Below are positions 21,807 to 33,370 of a DNA stretch of 64,000 nt, one piece after another. The DNA is from Nigrospora sphaerica. Lineage: Eukaryota; Ascomycota; Sordariomycetes; Amphisphaeriales; Apiosporaceae. The stretch's first letter is position 1, and every line of letters starts with the position of its first letter. Below the pieces are notes generated by a model that worked only from the letters and a program-made list of their open reading frames with translations, was not told the DNA's origin and ran no database searches. The stretch covers positions 1,674,001-1,738,000 of the forward strand of contig JAGVVL010000009.1 of the NCBI GenBank assembly GCA_018287875.1, given 5' to 3'. The position numbers and the translations under genes are program-made.

Positions 21807-23470
21807 CAGCCGAGATATCCAAAGCCGACGAAGAAACCGAGACATGGGGCCATTCCCAGGAACCCGGCGTTCTTGAACAAACCCGAATTTTGGGATACTC
21901 CAACGGCACCTCCGAGGCATACCATAGACCCGCCTAGATCTCATGGAGTTTAACCCCACTGATGAGTCGGAAACCAGTATGTTATGGCTTCTCTACACAG
22001 CAACTCTGCTTGGTGAACTGAGTCAAATGATTCCGACTGTAGTAGACGAACACGCAGGAAAAAACGGAATCTGCTGGTGCCACTACTTGTACTCGATACC
22101 ACTTTCCGCTTGGACCTGCGACACGTATGTACGGTCATTGGTCGTATGTATTTAACTGCTGGGGAGGGCGCAGTGCATCATCGCAATGATGCTGATGCAG
22201 AAGACGGCTGGTTGATAGGGTGTTCTAGCGACAGGTGCTGCCTCGCACATTTCTTCATACTCGTTCTTCAATGAAGAGTATGTCTACTTATTGACGCACG
22301 CAAGCTCGTAAGGCACCTTAAGTACGTCTCAGAATTCCACCTCGCCAATGGGTAAGGTGGCAGGACAGTGCTGAATTACGAGAACACTAGAGTTTCCACT
22401 CGGTCTTCTACGGACGAACATGAGAACATGCGTGGACTCGTACGTGCTTCACTTATGGCACATACCAGCCAAGGGATCAAAGCGCGGCAGGGGATAATAC
22501 TCGCAGAAAGCTCATCATGTGTATCAGACTGTTTCCACAGTGGGCAAAACGTTTCCCTGTGGTCCAGATTTCCCATATCGCCATGTCGGGCGCAACTAGG
22601 AGTACCACGGCTTGTGACATGACAGCTGCAAAGACAAAAGCAAGAGGTGTCCGGGTATACAGCCTGATTGATGACCAAACGCCGAAATTGACTTTTGGTG
22701 TCGTCCGCTTTGGCTGTTGAGGGGCTGCTGGAGTACTAACCGATCCACTCAGCAACTGCACTCTCCAGTGAGCACACGTGGAGACGCCGAAGGCCGAGAC
22801 TTTCAAACCTCAACAAGCCCAGTAGGCGGGCCGTTTCGTCGGCACGGTAGGCATTGGTCGACCGGGTACAGATGATTCGGAATCCGGAAGGGTTCCCATA
22901 GAGAGCTGCGCGCCGAAGCTGAATGAAGCTGAGCAACTGGAGGTGTTGCTGCTTGAGAACCGACGAGGGTAACATCCAGCATGCATGTTGAAAGCTGGTG
23001 ATGCACCTTGAGTACCTTGGGTACCAAAGTAACGGAAGACCAGTAGGTATTAGTGGATGGATAGCGCGGGACATGGGGCCCGGCCTATCGGTTCTTAGGG
23101 CAATCTCCACCTGTGACGGGGCCTGGCGTCGTGAATCCGATCTGGGGTCTCCCAGCCGCCCTGTCGATTGGAGATCGATAGGGATTCGTTCCGGAGGCGG
23201 GGGGGCGAGCGAGCGGGCAATTGCAGGCACGTCACCGCTCTAGCTGTCGGGGGGTGGTCGTTCACAAGCTACGCTGCCTCCATCGTACAACACACACCAA
23301 CATCCTATACCACACCCTCCCCTCTCCACCCACCACCGCTCGAGACTACCTGCCTATAGTGCCTCTTACTAGGCGGGATCCTGGCTGGGAACAACCCAAA
23401 CCACCAAATCCAGGCTCTTCCCCCCACGCCCAACGCCCGTCACGGCCGTACAAGCGCGATACCGCCCAGC
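21807..23470. other. Intergenic region NAA38 / SYM1
   Basis: These 1.66 kb hold no open frame with coding character. The last 250 nt before the next start are C-rich and pyrimidine-rich, as in many fungal promoters. Confidence 0.5.
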
Positions 23471-24336
23471 ATGCTCCGTTGGTGAGACCCTCCCCCTCCT
23501 CCGCAACCGCCCCCGCGCCTGGGTGGACGGAACGGGGACACAGAAAAAGACTGACGGGGGGCCCCTCCTACGCCGCGCGCAGGTACCAGCGCAAATTGAC
23601 GGCCCGGCCGCTGCTCACGCAGAGCATCACGACGGCCGTGCTCTTCGCGACCGGCGACGTTGTCGCGCAGCAGGTCGTCGAGAAGAAGGGCGTCGAGCGC
23701 CATGAGCTCGCCCGCACCGGCCGCATGGCTTTGTACGGAGGCTGTACGTTCCCCCCGCTCGTTTCGATCCCCGCCCTCCTTGCTCCCTCTCTCTTTCCCT
23801 CTCTTTCTCCCTCCCTCCCCGCCTATCGCGGGGAAGTTGGCTCTTTCCACTCTCCCGTCCCTGCGCGTGGCGTTGTCCTCTACATTAGCTGCCGGGCCGG
23901 CCCTTTCTCCCCGATCTAGCTACCGCTAGCATGGGCAGCACTAGTTTCCCGGCTGACCCTGCGGCCGTTAGCCGTCTTCGGGCCCGTGGCGGCGACGTGG
24001 TTCAAGTTCCTAGCGCGCCGGGTGGTGCTGCCCAACAAGAACGCCGAGATCGTGGCCCGCGTGGCCTGTGACCAGGGCTTGTTCGCGCCCACCATGATCG
24101 GCGTGTTCCTGTCCAGCATGGCCATTCTCGAGGGCAGCCCGCCACAAGACAAGCTGGCCAAGAGCTACTGGCCCGCCTTGTCGACCAACTACCTCGTCTG
24201 GCCCTTTGTGCAATTGATCAATTTCAAGTTTGTCCCGCTCGACCACCGCGTCCTCTTCGTCAACGTCGTCTCCATCGGCTGGAACTGCTACCTGAGCATG
24301 ATCAACAGCAAGGGCACTTCCAAGGACGCCGCGTAA
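23471..24336 (+). CDS. SYM1: Mpv17/PMP22-family membrane protein (Sym1)
   Basis: Predicted exons are 23471-23481, 23583-23743 and 23972-24336, giving 178 aa. The first coding exon is only 11 nt (MLR plus two bases of Trp) and yields the conserved family start [18 protein letters not shown]. The second junction gives [18 protein letters not shown]. Both introns (101 and 228 nt) have CTGAC branch sites. Family features seen are [13 protein letters not shown], the central [20 protein letters not shown] helix, the [20 protein letters not shown] signature and [13 protein letters not shown]. Four membrane helices are expected. Sym1/Mpv17 sits in the mitochondrial inner membrane, forms a channel-like pore and is needed under metabolic or heat stress; its cargo is uncertain. 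Woronin-body or peroxisomal members of the family also exist in fungi, but the length and start favour Sym1. Confidence 0.92.
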
Positions 24337-24898
24337 CGGGGGGTCCGAGGGAAACTCGCGTGGAAAGCCGCATGGCTTCGTGGACTCAGCTGCCTGCCGG
24401 TACTCGAGGTAGCGTGCGCGTGCGGGGGAATCGGTTCGCTCCGGGGTACACTGGCTGTCCGCTTTTGTCCGTAGGCACACAAACAGCAGGCGATGGCGAA
24501 AGGACGCGTGCGTAAGATAGCTTCATTCGGCGCAGCGCGCCTGGCTTTAGGTTAAAGCCAACAACAATACAAAGGGTTGGTACCTAGGCATGGATATGGC
24601 ACTCGCATGGTACTGGTTTCCGGGTCCCGCGGGACTCCACGCGCATGGTTTCCCGTTGTTGGAGAATACCTCGAAGCTATAGACAGAGAATACATGAGCA
24701 GAGACCTGCTCCGGAATATTTGTACGTGCGTAAAGGTTATCGTAAACGTCTTGAGATTATCATTAAGTTCGTTCGCTCGCAACGATCCGTCAAGCCCCGT
24801 CCGCCACCTTGTGACGGCGGTCATTTGCCCGGGGCGGGGCAGAAGAAAGGCGGTAGGGTCCATTGACGCCGTCGGTCGTACCGCCTGCAGCGGGTCGG
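24337..24898. other. Convergent 3' region SYM1 / YPT35
   Basis: About 560 nt lie between the two stop codons, with a GGTACCTAGG motif near 24579. No gene is seen. Confidence 0.5.
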
Positions 24899-25816
24899 TC
24901 ATGAAAAGAGGAAACTCTTGAGTACAGGCGAGCCCGAAAACTCAGGGTTGAGCATAATGCAACTGTGCCCGGAGGGTCAGCACGCAGTCCACAAAAGGCG
25001 GGCGGGGATCGGCCCAGTAGGAGGGGCACGTACTTGAGGAAATACTGCAGGCCTGCCCTTCTCTTCTCCAGGAAGTGCGGCCGGAACTTGGAGATTAAGC
25101 TTTTGGGGGGCAGCTCCGGGACGGCGGCTTCAAAGCCGGGAAAGGTACGGATGAGCCGCCACCGGAGATCGTCAAACTCCGAGTACCGCTTCCGGATGTT
25201 CAGGTAGCTCCCCTGCATGGCGAGCTCGGTCAGTCCAATAGGTCCCAAGGCGTTGGGAGTGGGGGGGGAAACTCACCGTCAGGGTTTCAACTCGGATGTT
25301 CCACACGACAAAGGAACCGATGTTGGTGGCGCTTCCATTGACAGTGACGTAGTCGCGAATCTCGACGCTCTTGGCCCAGCACCCTTGATTCCGCTCGTCG
25401 GCCCCGCTGCTCTCGTTGTCCTGCAGCGTGATGCCTCCCGCGGGCAGCGAGTCGACCGACATGTTGGAGGTTGTGCGCTGGTGGCTCGGCGAGGAGTAGG
25501 CGTGCATCCAATACGGCGGCGAGGTAATGGGTGACACGGCGGGGGTGCCGACGTTACCGCCCTCGTCTTCCCCCTCGCCGCGGCGCGGCGGCTGTCGGTC
25601 GCTCGGGGCCGCGTCGGCCTCGGACGGAAAGGGTCTGGGCGACAGCACCTCGGGCTCGAGGCCCGGCGACTCGGGCTCGCTATCGGTTTCCGTCGCCGGC
25701 GGGGACGGCGGCGTCTCAACGTGGGTCACGGGCGGAGGCGGCGCAGTTTTGCGCGCGGCGGCCCTGTTCAGTGACAGGGCGCCCGTGAACTTCCTGGAAT
25801 CGGCAGCGGAAGCCAT
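24899..25816 (-). CDS. YPT35: PX-domain protein, endosomal (Ypt35)
   Basis: Predicted exons are 25816-25277, 25212-25034 and 24962-24899 (introns of 64 and 71 nt with GTGAGT and GTACGT donors), giving 260 aa. Residues 1-130 are Pro/Ser/acidic and probably disordered. The PX domain covers about 145-260. It has the signature IRKRYSEFDDLRWRL (Arg-Tyr pair binding phosphatidylinositol 3-phosphate), the proline loop PELPPKSLISKFRPHFLEKR and the final helix RAGLQYFLNCIMLNP followed by the conserved end EFSGSPVLKSFLFS. That end appears only after the second intron is removed, which supports the model. Yeast Ypt35 binds PI3P on endosomes and vacuoles and recruits the lipid-transfer protein Vps13 through a PxP motif. 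The proline-rich N-terminus could do the same here, but I cannot pin down the motif. Confidence 0.9.
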
Positions 25817-27464
25817 GCTGTCGCGGCGCGCCTGTGCGCTCGTTGGGGCGTTGGGGCGTTTGAAAGACGGAGGAAAGACGTGGGCCGAACTGGTGCTGAT
25901 GACGGCGCGATGATGGACGGCGGGTCTTTTTATCTGCGGCACTGGCGATGGGGAACAAGAACCCAGGCTGGCGGGACCCCCGTCGCTAATGCGGGCAGTG
26001 AATGGAGGCGGGCTCGAGTAGCTTGGGCGAGGGCAGCGTGGAAACGGCTGGTTGGCCGTCAGTCCCGGGCAACCTCTTGGTCCGACACTGGGCAATGCAA
26101 GCAGTCTCGGCGCTGGCGACGAGGCGAGAGAAGTAGGCTGTGCGAGCGTTAGGGATGGATTGCGCGAGAATGTTGTCGACCGTCTGTGAAGTTTCTGAAG
26201 TGCCAACGGGAGAAAGAAAACGCAATTCGAATCAACGGGCTTGGGCACTGGGGGGATGGGCTAACTAGTCCCTCGGTCGCACGGAGGCCCCCTCCTGGAA
26301 CTGTTTGTCAGTATTCATCGAGGAACCATTGATCCCTGGTAACTGGGATCAATGCTCGAGGTCTACGAGGACTCCCTAAGCCTCATGGCCCTGGGTGTAC
26401 TCTGTACCTATCGTACCTACCGAAACAACAGGTACGTGGAGAACGCCCCTGTACAGCGTCCATCCCCCAACTCTTTTGCACCCATCATCCATGACGCTTA
26501 CACAGTAGATATCCCGGGCACGGGCGGCATCCCTTCCGGCAGCCATGAGAGAGCCCTCCCATCGGGCGGGCATCCGGCATTGGGTTCATCTTTCTTCATT
26601 CATACCCGTCCAGGACGGGGACGGGCTAGCCGGGCCGCCCGAGGGCGGGAGAGTGGGATCCATATCTGGTTCTTACAACCATACGTACCTACGTGTACCT
26701 AGTTAGGAACTTCGCACAGAGGTACGACGACATACACGTGGGCCGGTGTGTTGAGTCAATTGGTGTATCTACGATACAATCATCCGCATTGAAAGCTTGA
26801 AGGCTAGGTACCTCCTTCTATTCCCAGTATGGGGATTGCAGGTGTTCAATGATGGGTATAAGACAATCAACTTCCATTCCAATGTACTTCAAGTCCTCCA
26901 AGTAGTTGGGCCTGTTGACTGTCACTATGTTCCATACGAATGGGGTCGGTTTGGAAGACCCCCCAAAAAATGGCCCCCACTCAGCAGCAGGGCTAATGGC
27001 CTGGACGCCCAGGCTTTTATTACATGGGGACTTGTGTGCCTCGAGATTGCGAATTCACGCCAGCGGCTCGGGCGAATCGGATCGGGTGGCGCTGCAGAAC
27101 CTTGCCCCAAAAACTTCCGCCTCCAACAAAACAGCCCTGCATGTACATTTCGCTCACCCCCCGTCGTATTCGGAGAGAAACGAGTATGTATCAATCGGCG
27201 TGGGTCGATGGACTGGTAATTACGCCTGCAGAAAGGAGGGAGGTTCCGACAGCCGCGCGTGTGCATTGGTGATTTCGGTTTGGCATTACGGCGAGGCCTT
27301 GATCGCGAGATCCTCTCCTACGGCATCCATGCTCGACGTCACGCGGGGCGAAAGAGAAAGCGATAGAATGAAGAGAAAAGATATCATCACTTAGGTGGGT
27401 ATTCCTCTCCCCCATGGAGCCCACGGCTCCTGCTCGAGGGCCTTCATTCGCAAATACAGATTCC
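25817..27464. other. Intergenic region rich in GTACCT motifs and an inverted repeat
   Basis: This 1.65-kb region lies upstream of YPT35. It contains clusters of TACCT/AGGTA words (26398-26433, 26688-26704, 26807-26814) and a 10-bp perfect inverted repeat (annotated separately). No gene is supported. Confidence 0.5.
26327..26354. repeat. Perfect 10-bp inverted repeat
   Basis: CATTGATCCC at 26327-26336 is followed after 8 nt by its exact reverse complement GGGATCAATG at 26345-26354. It could form a hairpin or a dimeric protein-binding dyad about 510 nt upstream of the YPT35 start. Function unknown. Confidence 0.8.
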
Positions 27465-29738
27465 CTATATTACACCCCCGTCCCAGAGACTCCCGTCCGA
27501 GTACACGTGTTCGGCTTCCCAGCGTAGGAAGTCGCCCAGGTCGTGCCCGAGGTTGTACCCCATGGGCACGTAGTCGACGTCGCCGTCGTCGCTCTGGATG
27601 ACCTGGATGTCCAGCATCGGGCTCTGGGGCAGGCTGGCGCGGCCCTCGCGCTCGCCGTGCCGGTCCGCCGACCAGCGCTGGATGGCGGCGCCGTCGTACA
27701 GCTTGTCGGCGTCGAGCCAGAACCCCCGGCTGCCGGTCCGTGGCGGCAGGCCGCCGTCGTCGGGCCCGGCCGCCGCCGCGTAGTCTCCGAGCCGCTGCCA
27801 CTCGTGGTGCGCGCTGTACGGGTTGTCCCGCTCGATCTCGGCGTAGGCAAACTCGCCCGGGTCTTCGCCCGAGAGGGTGCTGGTCGGGCTGGGCGGCTCA
27901 TCCGTCGCGTGCGTGACGAGGCCGCCGGTGCGCTCGAAGCACCAGCCGCTCCACCACGCGCGCAGGTCGTCGAGCTCTTCCGCCTCGCGCTCCCGGATCG
28001 TATCCTGGCTGTCGGTGAACCAGTCGCCCGCGCCGCCAAGTATCGCCATCTGGAAGGCGGTCCAGTCGAGGCCCTCGTCGGCCCCCAAGACCGGGTCCGG
28101 CTTGATGTCCGCTTTGGCAAGCCGGATGGGTCCGTGGCGGAACGCCGGCACCGTCAATGTGCAAGGCGGCGAGCGCAGGTAGACAAAGTCAGAGTCCGCC
28201 ACCGCCACCGCCGCGTTTTTACCGCGGTGCGGAAACCGCTCGTCTTCGTCGCTCGTGCCGGGGCTGTGCGTCATCTCCGGAATGCTGGGGAGCGCAGGCA
28301 ACTGTTTGCGCACCATGCAGCGGAGCTGGCTCTTCGCCGACGGCGCCGAGAGAACTGCCCTCCCGTCGGAGTATTCAGACGCGTCTGTCGGCCAGCCGGA
28401 ACACCTGGGCCGCTCAGCGTTGCCCGGGAACGACTTGCCGCCTCTATGTTGGGTGGGGAAGTCTCGCTTGGCCGGGTCGCCGAAGGATACTGGATCGGAT
28501 TTCTCTTCAATGGGGGTGCTGACGGTGAGCTTGACCCCTGAACAGCCGATCCGAGTTGGAAGATCGTCCATGAAGAAGGGTTCGTTGGGGCTCTCGGTCG
28601 ACTCGACGTCCAGGGCCGCCGTGGCGAGGGCATCCTCGCTCGTTTGCAGCTGGAGCCGGAGCTGGGTTAGCCTGCGCAGCTTGTAGGCTTCTAGCTGAGT
28701 CGGCGTCAACATCTCGTCAGCTTCGATCTTGTGAAACAGCTTGCCGCTGAACAGCTCCGTGACGTTCTCGGAGATGGCCCATCGTGAGGCATGCTGCTTG
28801 GCCGCATGTTTGACGGCTGCAGCTTTGCGTTGAGTTTTCATGGGTTGCGGTTTGTCGGATCCCCCCTTTCTGGGTTTGGGTAGTGGCGACTTTCGCTTCA
28901 CGGCCCGGGTGGAGGAGGCCAGGAGCTTTGACGTGGTATCGTGTCTTGTGTTGCTGAAAGCGGGCTTCCATTCTGATGGGAACAGGGTTGGCCAGTCCGT
29001 GTCAAGTGCTGGCAGTTTTGGCGTTTCATTGAACGAGTTACGCGTGAGTCGGGTTCCGGACAGAGCGCTGCCGCTCGCTTTAGTATCCCCATCGGCCAGT
29101 TCAAAGGTGCTTCCGGGGTTGGTTGGTAAAGAGTCTGCCATTTCGTAGTACCGGACTTCTTGTCCTGGTACCAGTTCTTTGTTGGTCCCCGGCTGGTGTG
29201 GTAGGGCGTCTTCCACGGAGTCAGGTCGGGCGGTAAGCGGTGACTTAGCCGGACAGACAGTTGATTTGAGTCTCGCAGGCTCCCTTTCGCTCTCTTGGAA
29301 GGGCCAGTCGTCGTTCGTAAAGCTCGTAGCGCTGAACCGGGGGAGCGAACGGTCGCTGCGATCGTCTTTGTCCCAGCTATGGTGCGCACAACGAGGTGAC
29401 CTTCTCAGCCCCGTGGACCTCGTTGGAGCCCACAGTTCCCTACGCTGGTCACAGCTGCATGAGGTACTCGTCGAGGAATTTGAACGTAGTGTCTCAAAGG
29501 GCAGCGGGGGCAGCTGGGTAGATGAAATGTCATGGATGCTCTCTGGTTCGTTGATGAGGATCGGGATCGTCGGTTGTTTCCCACCCCGAGGGCGCCTTGC
29601 TGGGAGCCAAGACTGTGCAAAGGCCTCTCCATTACCTTGCCCGTCGCCCGCATGGCAGCCACAGTAGTCGTCGGCTTCCGGTACTCGGAGCCGCTGCTGG
29701 GAGACGAGTCGTCGTATGCTGAGCCCAGGCCTGGACAT
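27465..29738 (-). CDS. Uncharacterised fungal protein, 757 aa, intronless
   Basis: One open exon from ATG 29738, with strong GC-rich third positions throughout, supports a real gene. I do not recognise a catalytic domain. Residues 1-300 are Ser/Thr/Pro-rich and look disordered. A basic, Lys-rich stretch at about 270-320 (for example KRKSPLPKPRKGG and MKTQRKAAAVKHAAKQ) may be a nuclear localisation signal. The helix TPTQLEAYKLRRLTQLRLQLQ (about 350) follows. The C-terminal 200 residues are acidic, rich in Trp and Asp, and look folded: LDWTAFQMAILGGAGDWF, LRAWWSGWCFE and MGYNLGHDLGDFLRWEAEHV. This resembles conserved hypothetical proteins of Sordariomycetes. Role unknown; the signals hint at a nuclear or cytosolic scaffold, which is inference only. 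Confidence 0.8.
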   Translation of the reverse strand: MSRPGLSIRRLVSQQRLRVPEADDYCGCHAGDGQGNGEAFAQSWLPARRPRGGKQPTIPILINEPESIHDISSTQLPPLPFETLRSNSSTSTSCSCDQRRELWAPTRSTGLRRSPRCAHHSWDKDDRSDRSLPRFSATSFTNDDWPFQESEREPARLKSTVCPAKSPLTARPDSVEDALPHQPGTNKELVPGQEVRYYEMADSLPTNPGSTFELADGDTKASGSALSGTRLTRNSFNETPKLPALDTDWPTLFPSEWKPAFSNTRHDTTSKLLASSTRAVKRKSPLPKPRKGGSDKPQPMKTQRKAAAVKHAAKQHASRWAISENVTELFSGKLFHKIEADEMLTPTQLEAYKLRRLTQLRLQLQTSEDALATAALDVESTESPNEPFFMDDLPTRIGCSGVKLTVSTPIEEKSDPVSFGDPAKRDFPTQHRGGKSFPGNAERPRCSGWPTDASEYSDGRAVLSAPSAKSQLRCMVRKQLPALPSIPEMTHSPGTSDEDERFPHRGKNAAVAVADSDFVYLRSPPCTLTVPAFRHGPIRLAKADIKPDPVLGADEGLDWTAFQMAILGGAGDWFTDSQDTIREREAEELDDLRAWWSGWCFERTGGLVTHATDEPPSPTSTLSGEDPGEFAYAEIERDNPYSAHHEWQRLGDYAAAAGPDDGGLPPRTGSRGFWLDADKLYDGAAIQRWSADRHGEREGRASLPQSPMLDIQVIQSDDGDVDYVPMGYNLGHDLGDFLRWEAEHVYSDGSLWDGGVI

Positions 29739-32700
29739 GTTGGCAGGTCAGCGAAGATGGAAGCAAGGGGTAGGCTTGAGCAAACAATGCAAAGACTGAT
29801 AGACGGGGCAGATCACACAACATATAGTCGTACAGAACGCCTGTGGTACGGGGAAATAAGAATGATTCTATACTGCATCTAGAAAAAAGAGAGGACCGGA
29901 CAGGGCCCGCCGCCAGCTCGGGGAAGTTCTGGCCGTTGTATGTTCCCATCCGTTGTTCTAGGAATAGACGCAAGGCATCGCAGACCCTTTCGTGAGCGGC
30001 CGAGGGGCCGACTTACACGCAGGTGGCGCGATGAAGGTGCGTAGTGCAGAACCAGGAAAATACGGATAGCCAAGCACAGGGTACCGGGGGGGATGAGCAA
30101 GGGTTACATGATTGTAGCTAGTGACTGACTAGACTGAAGCTGACTGGTCCATGTTGGGGGCTTCTATTCTGTTCGGCAACCTGTGCCCAGTCCTGCAAGA
30201 GGGTGTCGTCGAGGGAGGGTGTATACGTACCCTGCAGCCTTAACCACTGCAGATTGGCCGAAAGCTATGCCGCTGCCCAGGTCCATGGACATTTCGAGTT
30301 TCCCCTGCCGCGCTCACACACCAACAAATCAGCCCGTCAGAGGTCGTTCAACCCCTGGCAGGGAAGGGGGATGCGGAACCGCGTATACCGGACTGGGCAG
30401 ATGAACTGGCCTGCCCCTCGGTTGCCTCGTGGGTGTAACGGAAGCTAGAGAGCGGAAAGTCTTATGGGTGGGGGCTAGCGGGGCAGAGTGCGTCAAGACG
30501 TCGAAGCTGGAGGCCCAAACGGACCGCGAGGAGATGGAGGTGCCGGAAGTAATAGACGAGGATCGGGGGGTTGTGGGAAAGAGGGAAGAGCAGCACGGGA
30601 CGGGATCCCATGCCGGCGACGATGAATGGACTGACAGGCCAACAGGATGCATGGGTGGATAGGTAGCTTTTGGCTACGGGACGCGTCCCGCCGTCCACAA
30701 TGTTTGCCAGTGCACCGATCTACCCACGATACAGCGCACTTTCGACGGAGCCAGCTACCCATGTAATCACCTAGTAGTATGTAACTCATGTAGGGAGAGA
30801 TCAATGGGTGCACGGCGTCTGGGTAGGTCAGCAAGGGTGTTACGACGTCGATCACATCCTTGCCGATTCCCAGGGCCGCCCCGCGGGTTTCTCATATACA
30901 GCGGAGCAAGTGCTGGGAGCCTGGGCCTTCTGGGCGTGCCTTCTGGGCCTGTGGGATAGCATACGGTAGAGATGGGAGGGCTGGCAGCATGTCAAAGAGA
31001 AACACGGCGCAGCGTGTGCCAAATCTGGCTGAGGGCAGAGCGGCGCGAGGTTTTCGCTTGTCAGCAATTTATCGCGTTCCAGCGCGAGCCGGCAAGAATG
31101 CATGGCAAGGCGGCACAACCGGTACGAGAGCACATTACCAACAGAAACGGGATTGTCAGCAAGCTCGTCAGTGAGCGAGCAACCTAACCAAAACAAGTGA
31201 GGTCCATGCCGGAGCGGTACCTGGGCCCTCTTAAGATACCAGGATCAGACACGGGGAGGTGGAGGAGAGCCCTATTAGTACACAGTACTGTCCACAGTTG
31301 GTGCATATGCTGATATGTTGGATGGTGGATCCGAACCTTCTACACCTCCAGATCCGTAAGGCCTTGTACACCTGCATCTATTCCAAGCGGTGGAGGGTGA
31401 CATGGAGTGGCATTGGCAGCTCCCCCCCGGGCAGCAGCTAGCCGCATATCAACGGGTCTGCGTAGTAAGGTAAGCCCTTTCGGCAACCTACCTGTATGCA
31501 AATCAATATAAAAAGAGTATCGAACGACGCCTGCCACCCTCGAACAGCCCTACGCAGAAATCGAGGATACTTTGGAGCCACTGAGGGAAGTGGTGGGGGG
31601 AGCGGGGGTTTCTCTCACGGATGCGCTGTGGTATGGACGGGATACAGGACGCGCGTATGGAGGCTAAGCCCACGAACCCGTTGCGATCTGGATACGGGAT
31701 GGATGAGAGGAGACTTGGGAATGCGAGACGCGAGGTTTGCTATACGCCAGTTCGCCTTACTTGTAGGTGCATGATGTTCCTAGGCCCTCTTAAGCGGGGG
31801 CCGTGGTAGCCAACGGGCGGAACGGGCAATGGCTCGAGCCCCCCATCCGTAAGCCCGCGCTGCCGCCGCCACTGCATCTACTTCGTGCACCAGTTGAAGC
31901 GCGCATACGTACACAGACACCCGAAGAGCTCTGGTAAGCAGGTGGGCATTCCTCATGGGGACGAGACTGTAACGCTGACGTGCTATTTAGGTCCCTAGGA
32001 ACGTCCTCGTGCGTGCCGTCCTTGCATGCAGAGTGCGCTTACGGGGCCCCTGTCTTTTCTCTCCCCCTCTTCCGTCAGTGGCACGAGGGCCCGCGGACCT
32101 CCTGGGCCAACCGGCATCGTCATCCGCGAGTCTCCAAGTCTGGGACCTCTCTCTCGCAGCAAACAAGGCATTTCCGTACCGGCCTTACAAGACTGGCGCA
32201 GTGCAGTCGAGCACATCATCGCTGCTTGCCCCTGGATTCTCTCTCAAGGGCCTGGCCCTCCCCCTTCCCCCCAACCTCCAAGCCATCGACCACGGACAGG
32301 TGACCTGTATTCCCCCGTATCGCGATCCCTCAACACATCACATAGCGGGAATGGTTAACGCTCGCATCAAACAGTGCGTGCGAACTGTGGCCCGTCCACC
32401 ATAAGTATTACCTCGTGGGCCTATGGCATGGGTTGTGATATCGACTAGTCTCGATGCCTAACCTCCTCCGTCAGCAAAAACAAGAGAAGCGCACAAGTCG
32501 TATTTTTATCAATCCCACACTGTCCGCAAATTCGATGATCAAAGTAAAGAATTTCCGTCACCGTCTGCTCATAAGACGAGTTGGCCGTTTGATCATAGCG
32601 GCGTGATCATAGCTGAGTATCGCGGGAATGCATAAACTGACAAATCGCTAAAAGTCTTCATATCCTGCCCGAATGCCCTTGCGCCTCGCAACCCCATAAC

Positions 32701-33118
32701 CCAATGACCGGCCCGCCGAGCTGCCAAAGCAATGCCACCCTGAGTTGATGCCAGGCGGCAGGCCCGGCCTTCCAACCATCCACACGCGCGTGCTTGGGGG
32801 GGGGGGCGGTAACTGCGGATATAGAGTGCCGTGGCCCCCAGTGGAGAGTTTCCCCCAGCTCCGTTTTCTCCCCCTTGCTTTGCAGCGCCGCCACGCCACG
32901 GGGAACCTGATGACGCCGCCCCATTTCTCCCTGGCCAGGAGCTCACGGCTGCAAGGCGATGCGTGCCTTCTCATCCGTGATTGTGTGTTTGGCCGTCCCG
33001 CGGTCAACGGACCCGCCTCGCCAGAGTGATAGCGGTGTTGGTGGGTGGTGGCGAAGCAGCCAGAGGGCTCGTCGTTGTCATTGATGGTCACTGCCATCGT
33101 CCGAGATTCGTGTACGTT
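29739..33118. other. Gene-free stretch of 3.4 kb
   Basis: No open frame here combines length, start context and codon bias. An 11-nt G run lies at 32796-32806. The region is the promoter side of the 757-aa gene and the 3' side of the small minus-strand ORF. I saw no transposon hallmark. Confidence 0.5.
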
Positions 33119-33370
33119 TCACAGTATTTCGTTCTTCTTCTTCATATCTCGGGGCGTTGCCGTCCGGAGGAAGTCGTTCGCGGCCTGGGTGGGCACATGG
33201 ATGTACTTCTTTTCCGGCCCCCCCACGGCGGTAGCCCCCGGGGGCAGAACCTCGTCGTCGCCGGGTTGGGAGCTGGAGCAGATGGCTTCTGCGCAAGTCT
33301 GTAACCATGCCGACCAACTGAGCTGGCGGGCATGAAGCTGTTCCACGGATGGGCCCACGACTTGTTGCAT
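33119..33370 (-). CDS. Small protein of about 83 aa, possibly the visible part of a conserved fungal gene
   Basis: From ATG 33370 the frame reads MQQVVGPSVEQLHARQLSW and runs to a stop at 33119. Codon third positions in the second half are almost all G or C (for example the codons for PTQAANDFLRTATPRD), which noncoding spacer here does not show. The protein has a Trp-containing amphipathic helix near the start and a basic end (MKKKNEIL). I do not recognise a family. The open frame extends upstream without an ATG in better context. A downstream intron that adds a further exon is possible because GTGAAA follows closely. Confidence 0.55.
   Translation of the reverse strand: MQQVVGPSVEQLHARQLSWSAWLQTCAEAICSSSQPGDDEVLPPGATAVGGPEKKYIHVPTQAANDFLRTATPRDMKKKNEIL

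Noticed and set aside
27543..28541. 332-codon plus frame antisense to the 757-aa gene
   Set aside because: Val/Ala/Arg-rich shadow with no motif.
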